Below are positions 45,167 through 53,804 of a stretch of 64,000 nucleotides of DNA, piece by piece (within the stretch, counting starts at the first letter, position 1; each line of letters starts with the position of its first letter). The DNA lies in the NCBI RefSeq assembly GCF_042427585.1, contig NZ_JBHMFC010000077.1:1-64000 (forward strand), read 5' to 3'. The DNA comes from Pseudalgibacter ostreae. Lineage in GTDB: Bacteria; Bacteroidota; Bacteroidia; Flavobacteriales; Flavobacteriaceae. The notes beneath the pieces were generated by a model. It was not told where the DNA came from. It did no database searches and saw nothing but the letters and a program-made list of their open reading frames with translations. Position numbers and translations under genes: made by a program.

Positions 45167-45616
45167 TTATTTTGCTGTTTCTAAAACCATTGATTCTGAG
45201 TTCATACAATAGCGCAAACCACTAGGTTCTGGACCATCGGGAAACACATGTCCTAAATGGGCATCACAGGAATTGCACATCACCTCAACCCGTACCATAC
45301 CAAACGCAGTGTCTTTCTCATACTTTACGGCATTTTCTTTAATAGGTTGTGTGAAGCTGGGCCATCCCGTTCCAGATTCAAATTTTATAGTAGAATCAAA
45401 TAGAGGAGCATTGCAACAAACGCAGTTATACTTTCCAGACTCATGGGCACTACAAAGCGCACCACTATGTGCAGGCTCTGTTCCTTTTTGTCTAGTAATT
45501 ATATATTGTTCTGGACTTAATTGAGCTTTCCATTCGGCTTCTGATTTTTCTACTCGTTTATCGGGTGTTGGGTTTCCATTTACCGAAAAACTTATAATAT
45601 CTTTCCAAGTTAACAT
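45167..45616 (-). CDS. msrB: Peptide methionine-(R)-sulfoxide reductase MsrB
   Basis: A 149-residue MsrB that reduces methionine-R-sulfoxide. Zinc-binding cysteine pairs are CVCC and CNSC; GTGWPSF and RYCMNSESM (catalytic cysteine) are typical. It is followed after 8 bases by msrA, so both stereoisomers are handled by one transcript. No export signal. Confidence 0.93.
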   Translation of the reverse strand: MLTWKDIISFSVNGNPTPDKRVEKSEAEWKAQLSPEQYIITRQKGTEPAHSGALCSAHESGKYNCVCCNAPLFDSTIKFESGTGWPSFTQPIKENAVKYEKDTAFGMVRVEVMCNSCDAHLGHVFPDGPEPSGLRYCMNSESMVLETAK

Positions 45617-45758
45617 AATACGATTCTTTTTTTTAGTTGAAAAAACAACTTTTTAGCCTAAGTATAGTCGTAATTTCATTAAATAACTTACAGATTAAAT
45701 CTTTTCAAAGGTTTTAAACGTAGCACAACATTTTCAATGTTACAAAAACAAAAAATGT

Positions 45759-46442
45759 TTAGGGTGTAGAATTAGACACTTGTAACAGTTTTCCATTATA
45801 GTACTTGTTTCCATTTAATGAGAAATCAAAAATATACGCTGCCATCCCTAAAGCAGTATTGGAAGCCTGATAGCCAGGAAAAGCCTCTTCTAACATTTCT
45901 GTCTGCACCGCACCTAGTGCCAGCACATTAAAAGACACCCCAGAATCTTTATACTCTTCGGCAAGTAACTCTGTTAGATTGATTACCGCAGCCTTACTGG
46001 AACTATACGCTGCAAGCCCTGGGAATTTCATACTGCCTTGCACCCCTCCCATAGAACTGATTGTGACCACATGCGCCTTATTTTTCATAAAAGGCAAAAC
46101 AATTTTGGTTAACTCTGCAACCCCAAAAACGTTGGTTCGGTATACGGTCTCAAAATCGTCCATAGAAATATCAGCAAATGGTTTATTTATCAATGCACCT
46201 GCGTTATTAATTAAAACATCTACTTGTTTCCAATTGTTTTTGATGAAATGTTCTACTTCCTTATAAGCCTCTTTATGCCCTAAATCGAATGAAAAACAGG
46301 TTACATTTTTAAGTTTAAGGTTTTGAATGGGCGTGTCATTCCTCGAAAGCGCTAAAACGTTGTGTCCTGCTTTTTCAAACAGTTGCACTAATTCAAAACC
46401 AATACCTCTACTTGTTCCGGTTATAATAATATTTTTACTCAT
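45759..46442 (-). CDS. Short-chain dehydrogenase/reductase
   Basis: A 227-residue SDR with the NAD(P) motif GTSRGIGFELV at 8-18, NNAG near 82, and the catalytic Ser and Tyr-x3-Lys in ISSMGG and YSSSKAAV. Classical SDRs are about 250 residues, so the substrate loop is short. The substrate cannot be inferred. It stands alone between msrB and the alginate lyase gene. Confidence 0.9.
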   Translation of the reverse strand: MSKNIIITGTSRGIGFELVQLFEKAGHNVLALSRNDTPIQNLKLKNVTCFSFDLGHKEAYKEVEHFIKNNWKQVDVLINNAGALINKPFADISMDDFETVYRTNVFGVAELTKIVLPFMKNKAHVVTISSMGGVQGSMKFPGLAAYSSSKAAVINLTELLAEEYKDSGVSFNVLALGAVQTEMLEEAFPGYQASNTALGMAAYIFDFSLNGNKYYNGKLLQVSNSTP

Positions 46443-46461
46443 TTTTTTTGTTTGGGTTTAA

Positions 46462-46513
46462 AGGTAAAAAAAACCTGATTCAAAGCCGATACTTATCGGG
46501 AGAAACAGGTTTT
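46462..46513 (-). terminator. Nested-hairpin terminator after the alginate lyase gene
   Basis: On the minus strand an outer stem AAAACCTG/CAGGTTTT encloses an inner stem CCGAT-AAGT-ATCGG, and eight T follow the outer arm. It lies about 80 bases after the lyase stop and just ahead of the SDR gene. Confidence 0.7.
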
Positions 46514-46596
46514 ACTCGTAATGTTTAACTATTTGGCTAAATATAAAGCAAACGCCATAGGGTTTCTGCTACAACGCAATCACTTTTTATTCCAAT

Positions 46597-48381
46597 TTAC
46601 TGCACCACTATCATTTTTGAAATCCCTTGAACTTTTATAATATAGCTGCCATGGGTTAAATTATCAATATCGACCTGTCCTTTTGAAGTATTAAAATAGC
46701 TTTTAACTACTGTTCTACCTAACATATCTATAATTTGAACCTGTCCTAAATGCTGTTTTTCCAACGATACATTTAAATACGAACCTTTAATGGGTACAGG
46801 GTAGATATGAAGGTTATTTTCCCTTATAGTATTCTCAGTAATATTTAAAGCTTCACTTCCTCCAAAACCAACGCTTACGCCCAAATCCGCTTGTTTATAA
46901 GGAAGTCTTGTTCCGCTTGCGCCAAATTCTTCGGCACCAGCATCGAACATCACAGGTCTTGCAGCTCCAAAAACATCATTAATTAAAAAACCATAACTAC
47001 CTAATCCATAATCTATGGCCGCACTTCCACTTTTTACTCTATACAAATCGCCATCTGAAGCCAACAGCCCTGAAGCAACGTTTATATTTCCCGTTGCTAC
47101 TATAGTTCCAAAAGCATCGAAAACACCTGTTTGTGAAATATTGTTTTCATACTTAGAAGATGCGCCAGTAAGGTTTGTAGTAACCTGGATAGCCCTATTA
47201 GAGTTTGTGTTTGGCATTGTTGTGTTTACGAATAGGATATTATTCCCAACAACCACATTATCAGGCGCAACGCTTTGTGTACTACTAAATTTAGTCCCAA
47301 TCCGTATTCCATAATCACAATTCACAAATGTATTATTTATTATGATGGTGTTTTTCACCGGGAAATAACCATTTAATACCCCATCATTTCTGCCATTAGC
47401 AATGTTAATTCCTCCAACACCACTAGATAAGTTCCCGTTCGGGTATCTGCTTCTAACCCCTTCAATATAATTATTGTAAATTTTATGATTTTCCCCCATC
47501 ACGCGAACACCTCCACTAAACGCATAACCGTTTGCTAAAAAAAAATTATTATATACTTCACAATTATTTCCGTGCCTTAAAGTTAAGGCACCAGAATAAT
47601 TTTCAAAAGTATTGTTATAATATTTATTGTTTCCACTTTTGTTAGAAATCACTTCAATCTCACCAACAAAGTTATAAAAATAATTTTCATAAACCTCTGA
47701 AGAAGAATCAGACAATGACGTAGAACTGTTACCTAATCTAATAGCATCTTGATCATTATCTGCATTAACAACGGAAGTGCTTTGAGGTTTTCTATTTGCA
47801 AAATAATTATGATGAATTTTATGAAAATTCTCTATATTTGTTTCTCTGTTATCATTAATGATACTACCTACACCATGTTTCCCAAGAAAGGAACAGTAAC
47901 TTATTTCATTATGATGTCCTCTTAATAAAATCCATTTGAATACTTCCGTTTGTTGGGAGGAACTTTGATTAAAGCTGTCTATCTTAATATTTGTAACCTT
48001 ACAATTATTACAATCGGTGTTAGATGCTCTAAACTCTATTAAAGGTGTTCCTGTTGTAACCATGGCGGGAGGGTTTTGAAAAACAACACCCTCAAAGTAT
48101 ATATAGCTTCCACCTAACTTCACATTGGTTTTTCCAGAAAAGATTACCGCCCCTGGGGTTTCAGCCTTAATGATTATCGGGTTCGTCGCATTGCCATTCT
48201 TGTTAATACTGATGGTGACATCGTTCCATATACCACTGTTTGCTAAAATTATTGTTGTACCTGGACCAGCAGCCGAAATAGCATTGTTTAAAGTACTTTG
48301 ATTAGTTACAGTCTGGCTATAAACGGACCAAGAGCACAACAAAGCAATTACGCCTAAAAAGTTAAATAATTTAATTTTCAT
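46597..48381 (-). CDS. Secreted PL6 alginate lyase (chondroitinase B-type fold) with T9SS sorting domain
   Basis: A 594-residue secreted enzyme. A signal peptide (MKIKLFNFLGVIALLCSWSV) is followed by a right-handed beta-helix with PL6 motifs. EVISNKSGNN supplies the catalytic lysine (K248) and GALTLRHGNN the arginine (R269); their spacing of 21 equals K220 and R241 of the known enzyme AlyGC. The last 75 residues (IYPVPIKGSYLNV to the end) form a type A sorting domain for type IX secretion. I reject the longer start at 48450 because it reads through a repeat-rich leader. No SusCD pair or other alginate genes lie nearby. Confidence 0.92.
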   Translation of the reverse strand: MKIKLFNFLGVIALLCSWSVYSQTVTNQSTLNNAISAAGPGTTIILANSGIWNDVTISINKNGNATNPIIIKAETPGAVIFSGKTNVKLGGSYIYFEGVVFQNPPAMVTTGTPLIEFRASNTDCNNCKVTNIKIDSFNQSSSQQTEVFKWILLRGHHNEISYCSFLGKHGVGSIINDNRETNIENFHKIHHNYFANRKPQSTSVVNADNDQDAIRLGNSSTSLSDSSSEVYENYFYNFVGEIEVISNKSGNNKYYNNTFENYSGALTLRHGNNCEVYNNFFLANGYAFSGGVRVMGENHKIYNNYIEGVRSRYPNGNLSSGVGGINIANGRNDGVLNGYFPVKNTIIINNTFVNCDYGIRIGTKFSSTQSVAPDNVVVGNNILFVNTTMPNTNSNRAIQVTTNLTGASSKYENNISQTGVFDAFGTIVATGNINVASGLLASDGDLYRVKSGSAAIDYGLGSYGFLINDVFGAARPVMFDAGAEEFGASGTRLPYKQADLGVSVGFGGSEALNITENTIRENNLHIYPVPIKGSYLNVSLEKQHLGQVQIIDMLGRTVVKSYFNTSKGQVDIDNLTHGSYIIKVQGISKMIVVQ

Positions 48382-48400
48382 GTTCTTTAAGTGTTTTAAG

Positions 48401-48446
48401 TTGAACCCATCTGGTTTACCAAACTGGTTTACCATAAAGGGTTCAA
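48401..48446 (-). promoter_or_regulatory. Repeat-rich leader/operator of the alginate lyase gene
   Basis: TTGAACCC (48401-48408) and GGGTTCAA (48439-48446) form a perfect 8-bp inverted repeat. Between them lies a 10-base direct repeat CTGGTTTACC (48411-48420 and 48424-48433) with AAA between copies. It ends 20 bases before the lyase ATG and is probably a binding site or an RNA switch-like hairpin. Confidence 0.5.
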
Positions 48447-48896
48447 ACATACTGAAATTAAATTATAAAAATCATTTTTTTTTAACTACTGAGCCAAAAA
48501 TTAAAATTTTACCTGAAGTCTTTCTTTTGTTTTCTAAATTTAGAATGCTTGCATTTTTTAATACTTAAAATCAAGAAGCATTAAAAATGGAAACCTATAA
48601 AAAATTCTCACTCTATATATATTTATACGATGGAACTTTCACTAAAAAAATTAATCTAGCAAAGGTATTCATTGAAATTTAAAATATTACTGCGAACTAT
48701 TAAGAAGGCTAAACTACTAAACGGATTAAAGAATATATCACAGACACGGCTTCTATAGATTTTCTTGATTGCTGTCTGGACTTAATATTCTAATAATATA
48801 CACGTAAAGAAACAACCATACCTCTAAAATCATAAAAAGAGTCAAGTTTATTTTAAAGCTCTCTCTTTAAATTACAGTATAAAATCCAAAAAAAAA
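48447..48896. other. Non-coding gap upstream of the alginate lyase gene
   Basis: About 450 AT-rich bases without a recognisable gene. The right end carries the A-run that serves as the T-tail of the transporter terminator. Confidence 0.4.
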
Positions 48897-48922
48897 GCAC
48901 TTACATCCTAGGATGAAAGTGC
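48889..48922 (-). terminator. Terminator of the pfl-transporter transcript
   Basis: GCACTT-x-CATCC-TA-GGATG-x-AAGTGC forms a long stem, and the minus strand continues with eight or more T. It lies 27 bases after the stop of the OFA transporter. Confidence 0.85.
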
Positions 48923-48948
48923 CTTCAAATAAATTGAAGTTCTCAAGC

Positions 48949-50205
48949 TTAAGCAAACTCCAATTCTTTATCCGTTTTTGCATATGCTTTTGTTATCGAA
49001 CGTTTCATCAGAAGCGAAAAAACAAAAGCTATAACAAACAATCCGGCAAAAACTTTTAATGTTGTATCTAGAGACCCTGTAGCGTCTTTAACCATATCAT
49101 AGATTGTAGGCCCAACCACACCTGCCAATCCCCATGCTGCCAAAACCATACCATGAATAGCACCTAATTGTTTTGTTCCGAATAAATCACCCAAGAATGC
49201 TGGCAGAACGGCAAAGCCTCCACCATACATAGTAATTACAGTAAACAACACCACTAAAAAAGCAATTTCTAAAGAGATGGTTGGTAAAAAATAAAAGGCC
49301 ATAATCTGAAATGCAAAAAATAAAATAAACGTATTTGCTCTTCCCAAGTAATCTGAAAGTGCAGACCATCCAATTCTACCCAAACCATTAAAAACTCCTA
49401 TCAAACCAACTATGGTTGCGGCTTCCATGGGTGTATAGTTGAGTTTCTCTTGCATCATGGGGCTTGCTGCAGAAATAATGGCTATACCACAGGAAATATT
49501 AATAAACATCATAATCCAAATAAAATAAAAGCGTGATGTTTTTAAAGAGGCGTTAGCATCTATATTAGACATATCTGCTTTTATGGTTTTACCCTCTCCT
49601 GGTTTATAGCCAGCTGGCAAATAACCTTCCGGTGGCCTTTCAATATACTGTGCAGAAGATAAAATCAAGATCATGTAAATAGCTCCTAAAATATAGAAAG
49701 TATTTGCAATTCCTACGGAATCAAACAGAGACTGCATAACAGGGCCAAAAATTAGGGCAGCAAAACCAAACCCCATAATAGCCATTCCTGTTGCCAAACC
49801 ACGTCTGTCTGGAAACCATTTTACCAATGTACTCACAGGAGTAATGTAGCCCAATCCTAAACCAATACCACCGATAACACCATAACATAAAAGGAACAAC
49901 CATAATGACCCTAACTGGACTGCCAATCCTGAGCCTAAAATCCCAACACCATAGAGTACCCCAGCAGTTGTACCACTTACTTTAGGCCCTACTTTCTCAA
50001 CCCATCTGCCTAAAAACGCAGCAGACAGTCCTAAAAGTAATATAGCAATTTTAAAAGCCCATTTAATAACACTGCCATCTACATCAAAAATATCCTTAAC
50101 AGGATTCGTCATTACAGAATAGGCATAAACCGAACCAATCGAAATGTGAATCCCAACTGCAGATGCCGCGATTAACCAGCGATTTTTAATTTTTTTTGTA
50201 TTCAT
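48949..50205 (-). CDS. OFA-family MFS transporter (oxalate/formate antiporter type)
   Basis: A 418-residue protein with 12 membrane helices. The start (RWLIAASAVGIHISIGSVYA) and CYGVIGGIGLGLGYITPVS with KWFPDRRGLATGMAIMGFG are typical of the OFA group, which moves small carboxylates such as oxalate, formate or lactate. It lies 40 bases after pflA, and a terminator follows. Export of formate made by pyruvate formate-lyase is a sensible guess, since no FocA is seen. Confidence 0.85.
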   Translation of the reverse strand: MNTKKIKNRWLIAASAVGIHISIGSVYAYSVMTNPVKDIFDVDGSVIKWAFKIAILLLGLSAAFLGRWVEKVGPKVSGTTAGVLYGVGILGSGLAVQLGSLWLFLLCYGVIGGIGLGLGYITPVSTLVKWFPDRRGLATGMAIMGFGFAALIFGPVMQSLFDSVGIANTFYILGAIYMILILSSAQYIERPPEGYLPAGYKPGEGKTIKADMSNIDANASLKTSRFYFIWIMMFINISCGIAIISAASPMMQEKLNYTPMEAATIVGLIGVFNGLGRIGWSALSDYLGRANTFILFFAFQIMAFYFLPTISLEIAFLVVLFTVITMYGGGFAVLPAFLGDLFGTKQLGAIHGMVLAAWGLAGVVGPTIYDMVKDATGSLDTTLKVFAGLFVIAFVFSLLMKRSITKAYAKTDKELEFA

Positions 50206-50245
50206 ATTTTAGATTTAATAGTCGTATAGGATTCAACAATACGTT

Positions 50246-51019
50246 TTAATTCACTCTAACTTCTTTAAAATAGTTTTTAAGTATGCTTACCGCTGCTTGC
50301 AATTCTTCCTCTGTGTTTTCACGGGCATCTTTTAATTCATAGTCCCACCCCAGTGCTTCCCATTTATGGATTCCCAATTTATGATAGGGCTGAATTTCAA
50401 TTTTTTCGATGGTCTCAAAATCCTTAAAATACTCACCCATGGCATGTAACAGTTCTGGTTTATTGGTAATTTCTGGAATCAACACGTACCTTAGCCACAT
50501 TTTCTTTCCTGAGGCTTCTCTATATTTTGCAAAATTGAGTGCCGTGTCTTTATTACGCTTCCCCGTTAAAGCTTCATAACCATCTTCTGTCATGTGCTTA
50601 ATATCCAGCATAACCAAATCGGTATAATCATCTAAAAGCTCTTTGGAAAAGTGGTTCAATATCCTACCATTAGTATCGATATTGGTATGGATACCTTCTT
50701 CTTTCAACCTTTTAAAAAAAGGCACTAAAGCTTTTGACTGTAACAAAGGCTCGCCTCCAGATACCGTAACACCACCTCTTTTACCAAAATAAGGTTTCAT
50801 TTTAAGTGCCATTTGAACTAATTCTTCAACATCGTACTCCTTACCACCAGAAGTCGCTATAGAATCTGGATTATGGCAATAGAGACATTTTAATTTACAT
50901 CCCTGTAAAAAAACAATCATACGAATTCCTGGACCATCATGTGTTCCAAAAGACTCAATAGAATGTACTTGCAATATGTTCTCTTTAGTTTTGATAAGAC
51001 TAGGTTTTAAATTAAGCAT
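50246..51019 (-). CDS. pflA: Pyruvate formate-lyase activating enzyme
   Basis: A 257-residue radical SAM enzyme that makes the glycyl radical on PflB. C41, C45 and C48 (CKLKCLYC) bind the 4Fe-4S cluster, preceded by SIESFGTHDGPGIR and followed by VTVSGGEPLLQ. It lies 55 bases after pflB. The ATG at 51019 sits inside a 17-bp stem in the intergenic RNA, so its translation may be limited. A TTG at codon 16 is a less likely start. Confidence 0.93.
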   Translation of the reverse strand: MLNLKPSLIKTKENILQVHSIESFGTHDGPGIRMIVFLQGCKLKCLYCHNPDSIATSGGKEYDVEELVQMALKMKPYFGKRGGVTVSGGEPLLQSKALVPFFKRLKEEGIHTNIDTNGRILNHFSKELLDDYTDLVMLDIKHMTEDGYEALTGKRNKDTALNFAKYREASGKKMWLRYVLIPEITNKPELLHAMGEYFKDFETIEKIEIQPYHKLGIHKWEALGWDYELKDARENTEEELQAAVSILKNYFKEVRVN

Positions 51020-51054
51020 CCGAAAAAGAAATATAAGATTTCCTTTTCAGATGC
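51016..51054 (-). promoter_or_regulatory. Hairpin covering the pflA start codon
   Basis: In the minus-strand RNA, 17 bases (51054-51038) pair fully with 51032-51016, with two G-U pairs and a 5-base loop CUUAU. The pflA ATG (51019-51017) is inside the second arm. The stem could protect the pflB mRNA end and lower pflA translation. Confidence 0.6.
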
Positions 51055-51074
51055 TTTTCAAATATTAGTAATAA

Positions 51075-53300
51075 CTACATAGATTCATGGAAAGAACGCG
51101 TAATAACTTCCATTTGCTGCTCTCTTGTTAATCTCACAAAGTTAACAGCATAACCAGATACACGAATGGTTAATTGAGGATATTCCTCTGGATGTTCCAT
51201 GGCATCCAGCAACGTTTCCTTATTTAGCACGTTTACATTAATATGTTGTGCATTTTTGGAAAAATAACCATCCAAAATAGTAGATAAGTTTTCTATTTGC
51301 TCTTCAATATTGGCTCCTAAAGATTTTGGTACGATAGAGAACGTATTTGAAATACCATCTAAAGAATCTTTATAATCAATTTTAGAAACTGAATTTAACG
51401 AGGCTATAGCACCGTTAGAATCCCGTCCATGCATTGGGTTCGCACCTGGTGCAAATGGTACGCCTTGTTCTCTTCCGTCTGGAGTGGCTCCAGTTTTCTT
51501 ACCGTAAGACACGTTAGATGTTATGGTTAATACAGACATGGTTGGCTCTGCATTTTTATACACCGCCAGTTTTTTAAGTTCATTATTAAAATCGGCAACC
51601 GCTTGCGCAGCAAAAGCATCTACCCTATCGTCATCATTTCCGTATTTTGGAAACTCGCCTTCTATTTTAAAATCTACTGTTAAGCCCTCTTCATTTCGAA
51701 TTGGTTTTACTTTAGCATATTTAATAGCAGAAAGTGAATCTGCAACAATTGAAAGACCCGCTATCCCGTAAGCAATGTTAATGCCTGGATTGGTATCAAT
51801 CAATGCCATTTGAGCTTTTTCATAATAATATTTATCATGCATGTAGTGGATAATATTCATAGAATCGTTATACACACGTGCCACTTGTTTCATAGCTATT
51901 TTAAAATTAGCCATGACTTTATCGTAATCTAAGTACTCATCATCACAATTCTCAATACCTTTCACCATGAGTTTTCCAGAAAACTCACAGCGCCCACCGT
52001 TAATGGCCAATAACAAGGTTTTTGCTAAGTTGGTACGGGCACCGAAAAACTGGATAGATTTTCCTAATTCCTGATAAGACACACAACAAGCGATACCATA
52101 ATCATCAGACCCTCTAGTGGTTCTCATCAATTCATCATTTTCAAATTGGATGGACGAGGTATCGATAGATACTTTTGCACAATAATTTTTAAAATTTTCT
52201 GGTAATTTTTCAGACCAAAGAATAGTCATATTGGGCTCAGGTGATGGCCCTAGGTTGTATAATGTGTTTAAGAATCGGTAAGAAGTTTTGGTTACTTTAG
52301 TTCTTCCGTCATCAAACATCCCACCAATGGCTTCTGTTACCCATGTTGGATCACCAGCAAATATTTCATCATAAGCTCCCATTCTTAAATGGCGCACCAT
52401 TCGTAATTTCATTACAAACTGATCAACAAGCTCTTGAGCTTCTTCTTCATTAATTAAACCTTCCTCTAAATCATTTTCGATATAAATATCTAAAAACGTA
52501 GACACGTTACCTAGAGACATTGCTGCACCATCTTGCTCTTTTACAGCTGCTAAATAAGCCATATAGGTCCATTGCACAGCTTCTTGTGCGGTTTCGGCTG
52601 GACGACGTAAATCTAAATCGTATTTATCACCCAACTCAATCATTTCATTTAAAGCCTTAATTTGATCGGACACTTCTTCGCGTAAGCGAATTACAGCATC
52701 TGTCATAGGGCCTGTAATAGCAGCTAAGTCTGCTTTTTTAGATTTAATAAGAAACTCAATTCCGTATAGTGCCACACGACGATAATCTCCGATAATTCTA
52801 CCACGAGCATAATTATCAGGCAATCCTGTAAGGAAACCTAAAGAGCGGAATTTTCTAATTTCCGAGGTATACGCTGCAAAAACACCATCATTATGTGATT
52901 TTACATATTTTGAAAACAACTCTGTTAAAGCAGCATTTGGTTTTAAACCATGCTCAGCAAGTGCTGTTTGAACTACTTTAAACCCTCCAAAGGGCTTCAT
53001 GGTTCTTTTTAACAACTCATCAGTTTGCAAACCAACAATAACCTCGTTTTCTTTATCGATATAGCCCGCCTCAAAAGCACTAACTGTTGAAATGGTTTCT
53101 GTATCTATAGAACGAACCCCATTGTTCATTCTTTCCTCTTGAGTCGCCTTTTTACAAATTTCCCATAACTTTAGGGTTTTTTCGCTAGCACCAACTAAAA
53201 ACTCATCTGTGTCGTAATAAGGAGTAATGTTATTAATGACAAAATCCTTGACATTGACCTGTTCAGTCCAAATTCCGAATTTAAATTGTTTTACTTCCAT
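51075..53300 (-). CDS. pflB: Pyruvate formate-lyase (formate C-acetyltransferase)
   Basis: PflB splits pyruvate with CoA to acetyl-CoA and formate under anoxic conditions. The 741-residue protein has the catalytic pair C405-C406 in YGIACCVSYQ and the glycyl radical site RVSGYAV with G716 near the C-terminus. It is slightly shorter than E. coli PflB (760). It is followed by pflA and the transporter. Its presence suggests a facultatively fermentative life, less common in aerobic flavobacteria. A CRP/FNR-like dyad lies at the promoter. Confidence 0.95.
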   Translation of the reverse strand: MEVKQFKFGIWTEQVNVKDFVINNITPYYDTDEFLVGASEKTLKLWEICKKATQEERMNNGVRSIDTETISTVSAFEAGYIDKENEVIVGLQTDELLKRTMKPFGGFKVVQTALAEHGLKPNAALTELFSKYVKSHNDGVFAAYTSEIRKFRSLGFLTGLPDNYARGRIIGDYRRVALYGIEFLIKSKKADLAAITGPMTDAVIRLREEVSDQIKALNEMIELGDKYDLDLRRPAETAQEAVQWTYMAYLAAVKEQDGAAMSLGNVSTFLDIYIENDLEEGLINEEEAQELVDQFVMKLRMVRHLRMGAYDEIFAGDPTWVTEAIGGMFDDGRTKVTKTSYRFLNTLYNLGPSPEPNMTILWSEKLPENFKNYCAKVSIDTSSIQFENDELMRTTRGSDDYGIACCVSYQELGKSIQFFGARTNLAKTLLLAINGGRCEFSGKLMVKGIENCDDEYLDYDKVMANFKIAMKQVARVYNDSMNIIHYMHDKYYYEKAQMALIDTNPGINIAYGIAGLSIVADSLSAIKYAKVKPIRNEEGLTVDFKIEGEFPKYGNDDDRVDAFAAQAVADFNNELKKLAVYKNAEPTMSVLTITSNVSYGKKTGATPDGREQGVPFAPGANPMHGRDSNGAIASLNSVSKIDYKDSLDGISNTFSIVPKSLGANIEEQIENLSTILDGYFSKNAQHINVNVLNKETLLDAMEHPEEYPQLTIRVSGYAVNFVRLTREQQMEVITRSFHESM

Positions 53301-53351
53301 GTTTTATTGTATTACTAATTTATGAAAAAATCTATGTTTATTTTATGATAA

Positions 53352-53359
53352 CAAAAGTA
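53352..53359 (-). promoter_or_regulatory. Candidate -7 box of the pfl operon
   Basis: The minus strand reads TACTTTTG, which fits TAnnTTTG, 51 bases upstream of the pflB ATG. The dyad at 53382-53395 would then be centred near -42. Confidence 0.5.
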
Positions 53360-53381
53360 AACACAGGCTTTAATTATAAAC

Positions 53382-53395
53382 ATGATAAAAGTCAT
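53382..53395. promoter_or_regulatory. CRP/FNR-like binding site at the pfl promoter
   Basis: ATGA-N6-TCAT is a perfect dyad with the TGA-N6-TCA spacing of the CRP/FNR family. Its centre (53388.5) is about 42 bases from the expected transcription start, the usual class II activator position. Confidence 0.45.
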
Positions 53396-53804
53396 AAACC
53401 CTTTTAAGTAAGAGGCTTGCAACACTCTTCTGTTAACGAAAACGTTTGAAACAAAAACAGCTTACATACTTTTGTTTATAACATTAACATATTTATTTCA
53501 TAAATAGCACAAAAAGCGCTTTAGAACATACAACTCTCTTTAATTAAAAGGAATTTAATTGTGATTTTCGCAAAAATTAAAAAACTTAAAACCAGATTGT
53601 TTCCAAGGCCCCTGAAAACATATTCCAATGGGCTTAAAACGCTTTTCCTTAACCCGTTTCATGCGATATGTTTAAAAAAATTAGTTCGTGCAATAAAGCA
53701 TAATATAGGACTATTTCTTTTTTTTGTACCCTAACAACTTTTAGTTCTATTTGAAAATACCATTTATTTCCCTAATTTGCATCACACTTAACTTATATAA
53801 ACCC

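Larger units (their letters stand above)
53301..53804. other. Divergent control region between pflB and acyl-CoA synthetase
   Basis: About 500 bases without a gene. The left end holds the pfl promoter and CRP/FNR-like dyad. The right end holds the start region of the acyl-CoA synthetase; CTAATTTG near 53772 resembles a -7 box but has one base too few. Confidence 0.5.

Noticed and set aside
53751..53804. Longer start for the acyl-CoA ligase
   Set aside because: It begins with TTG and adds a hydrophobic stretch not typical for this cytosolic enzyme; the ATG at 53805 fits the family.
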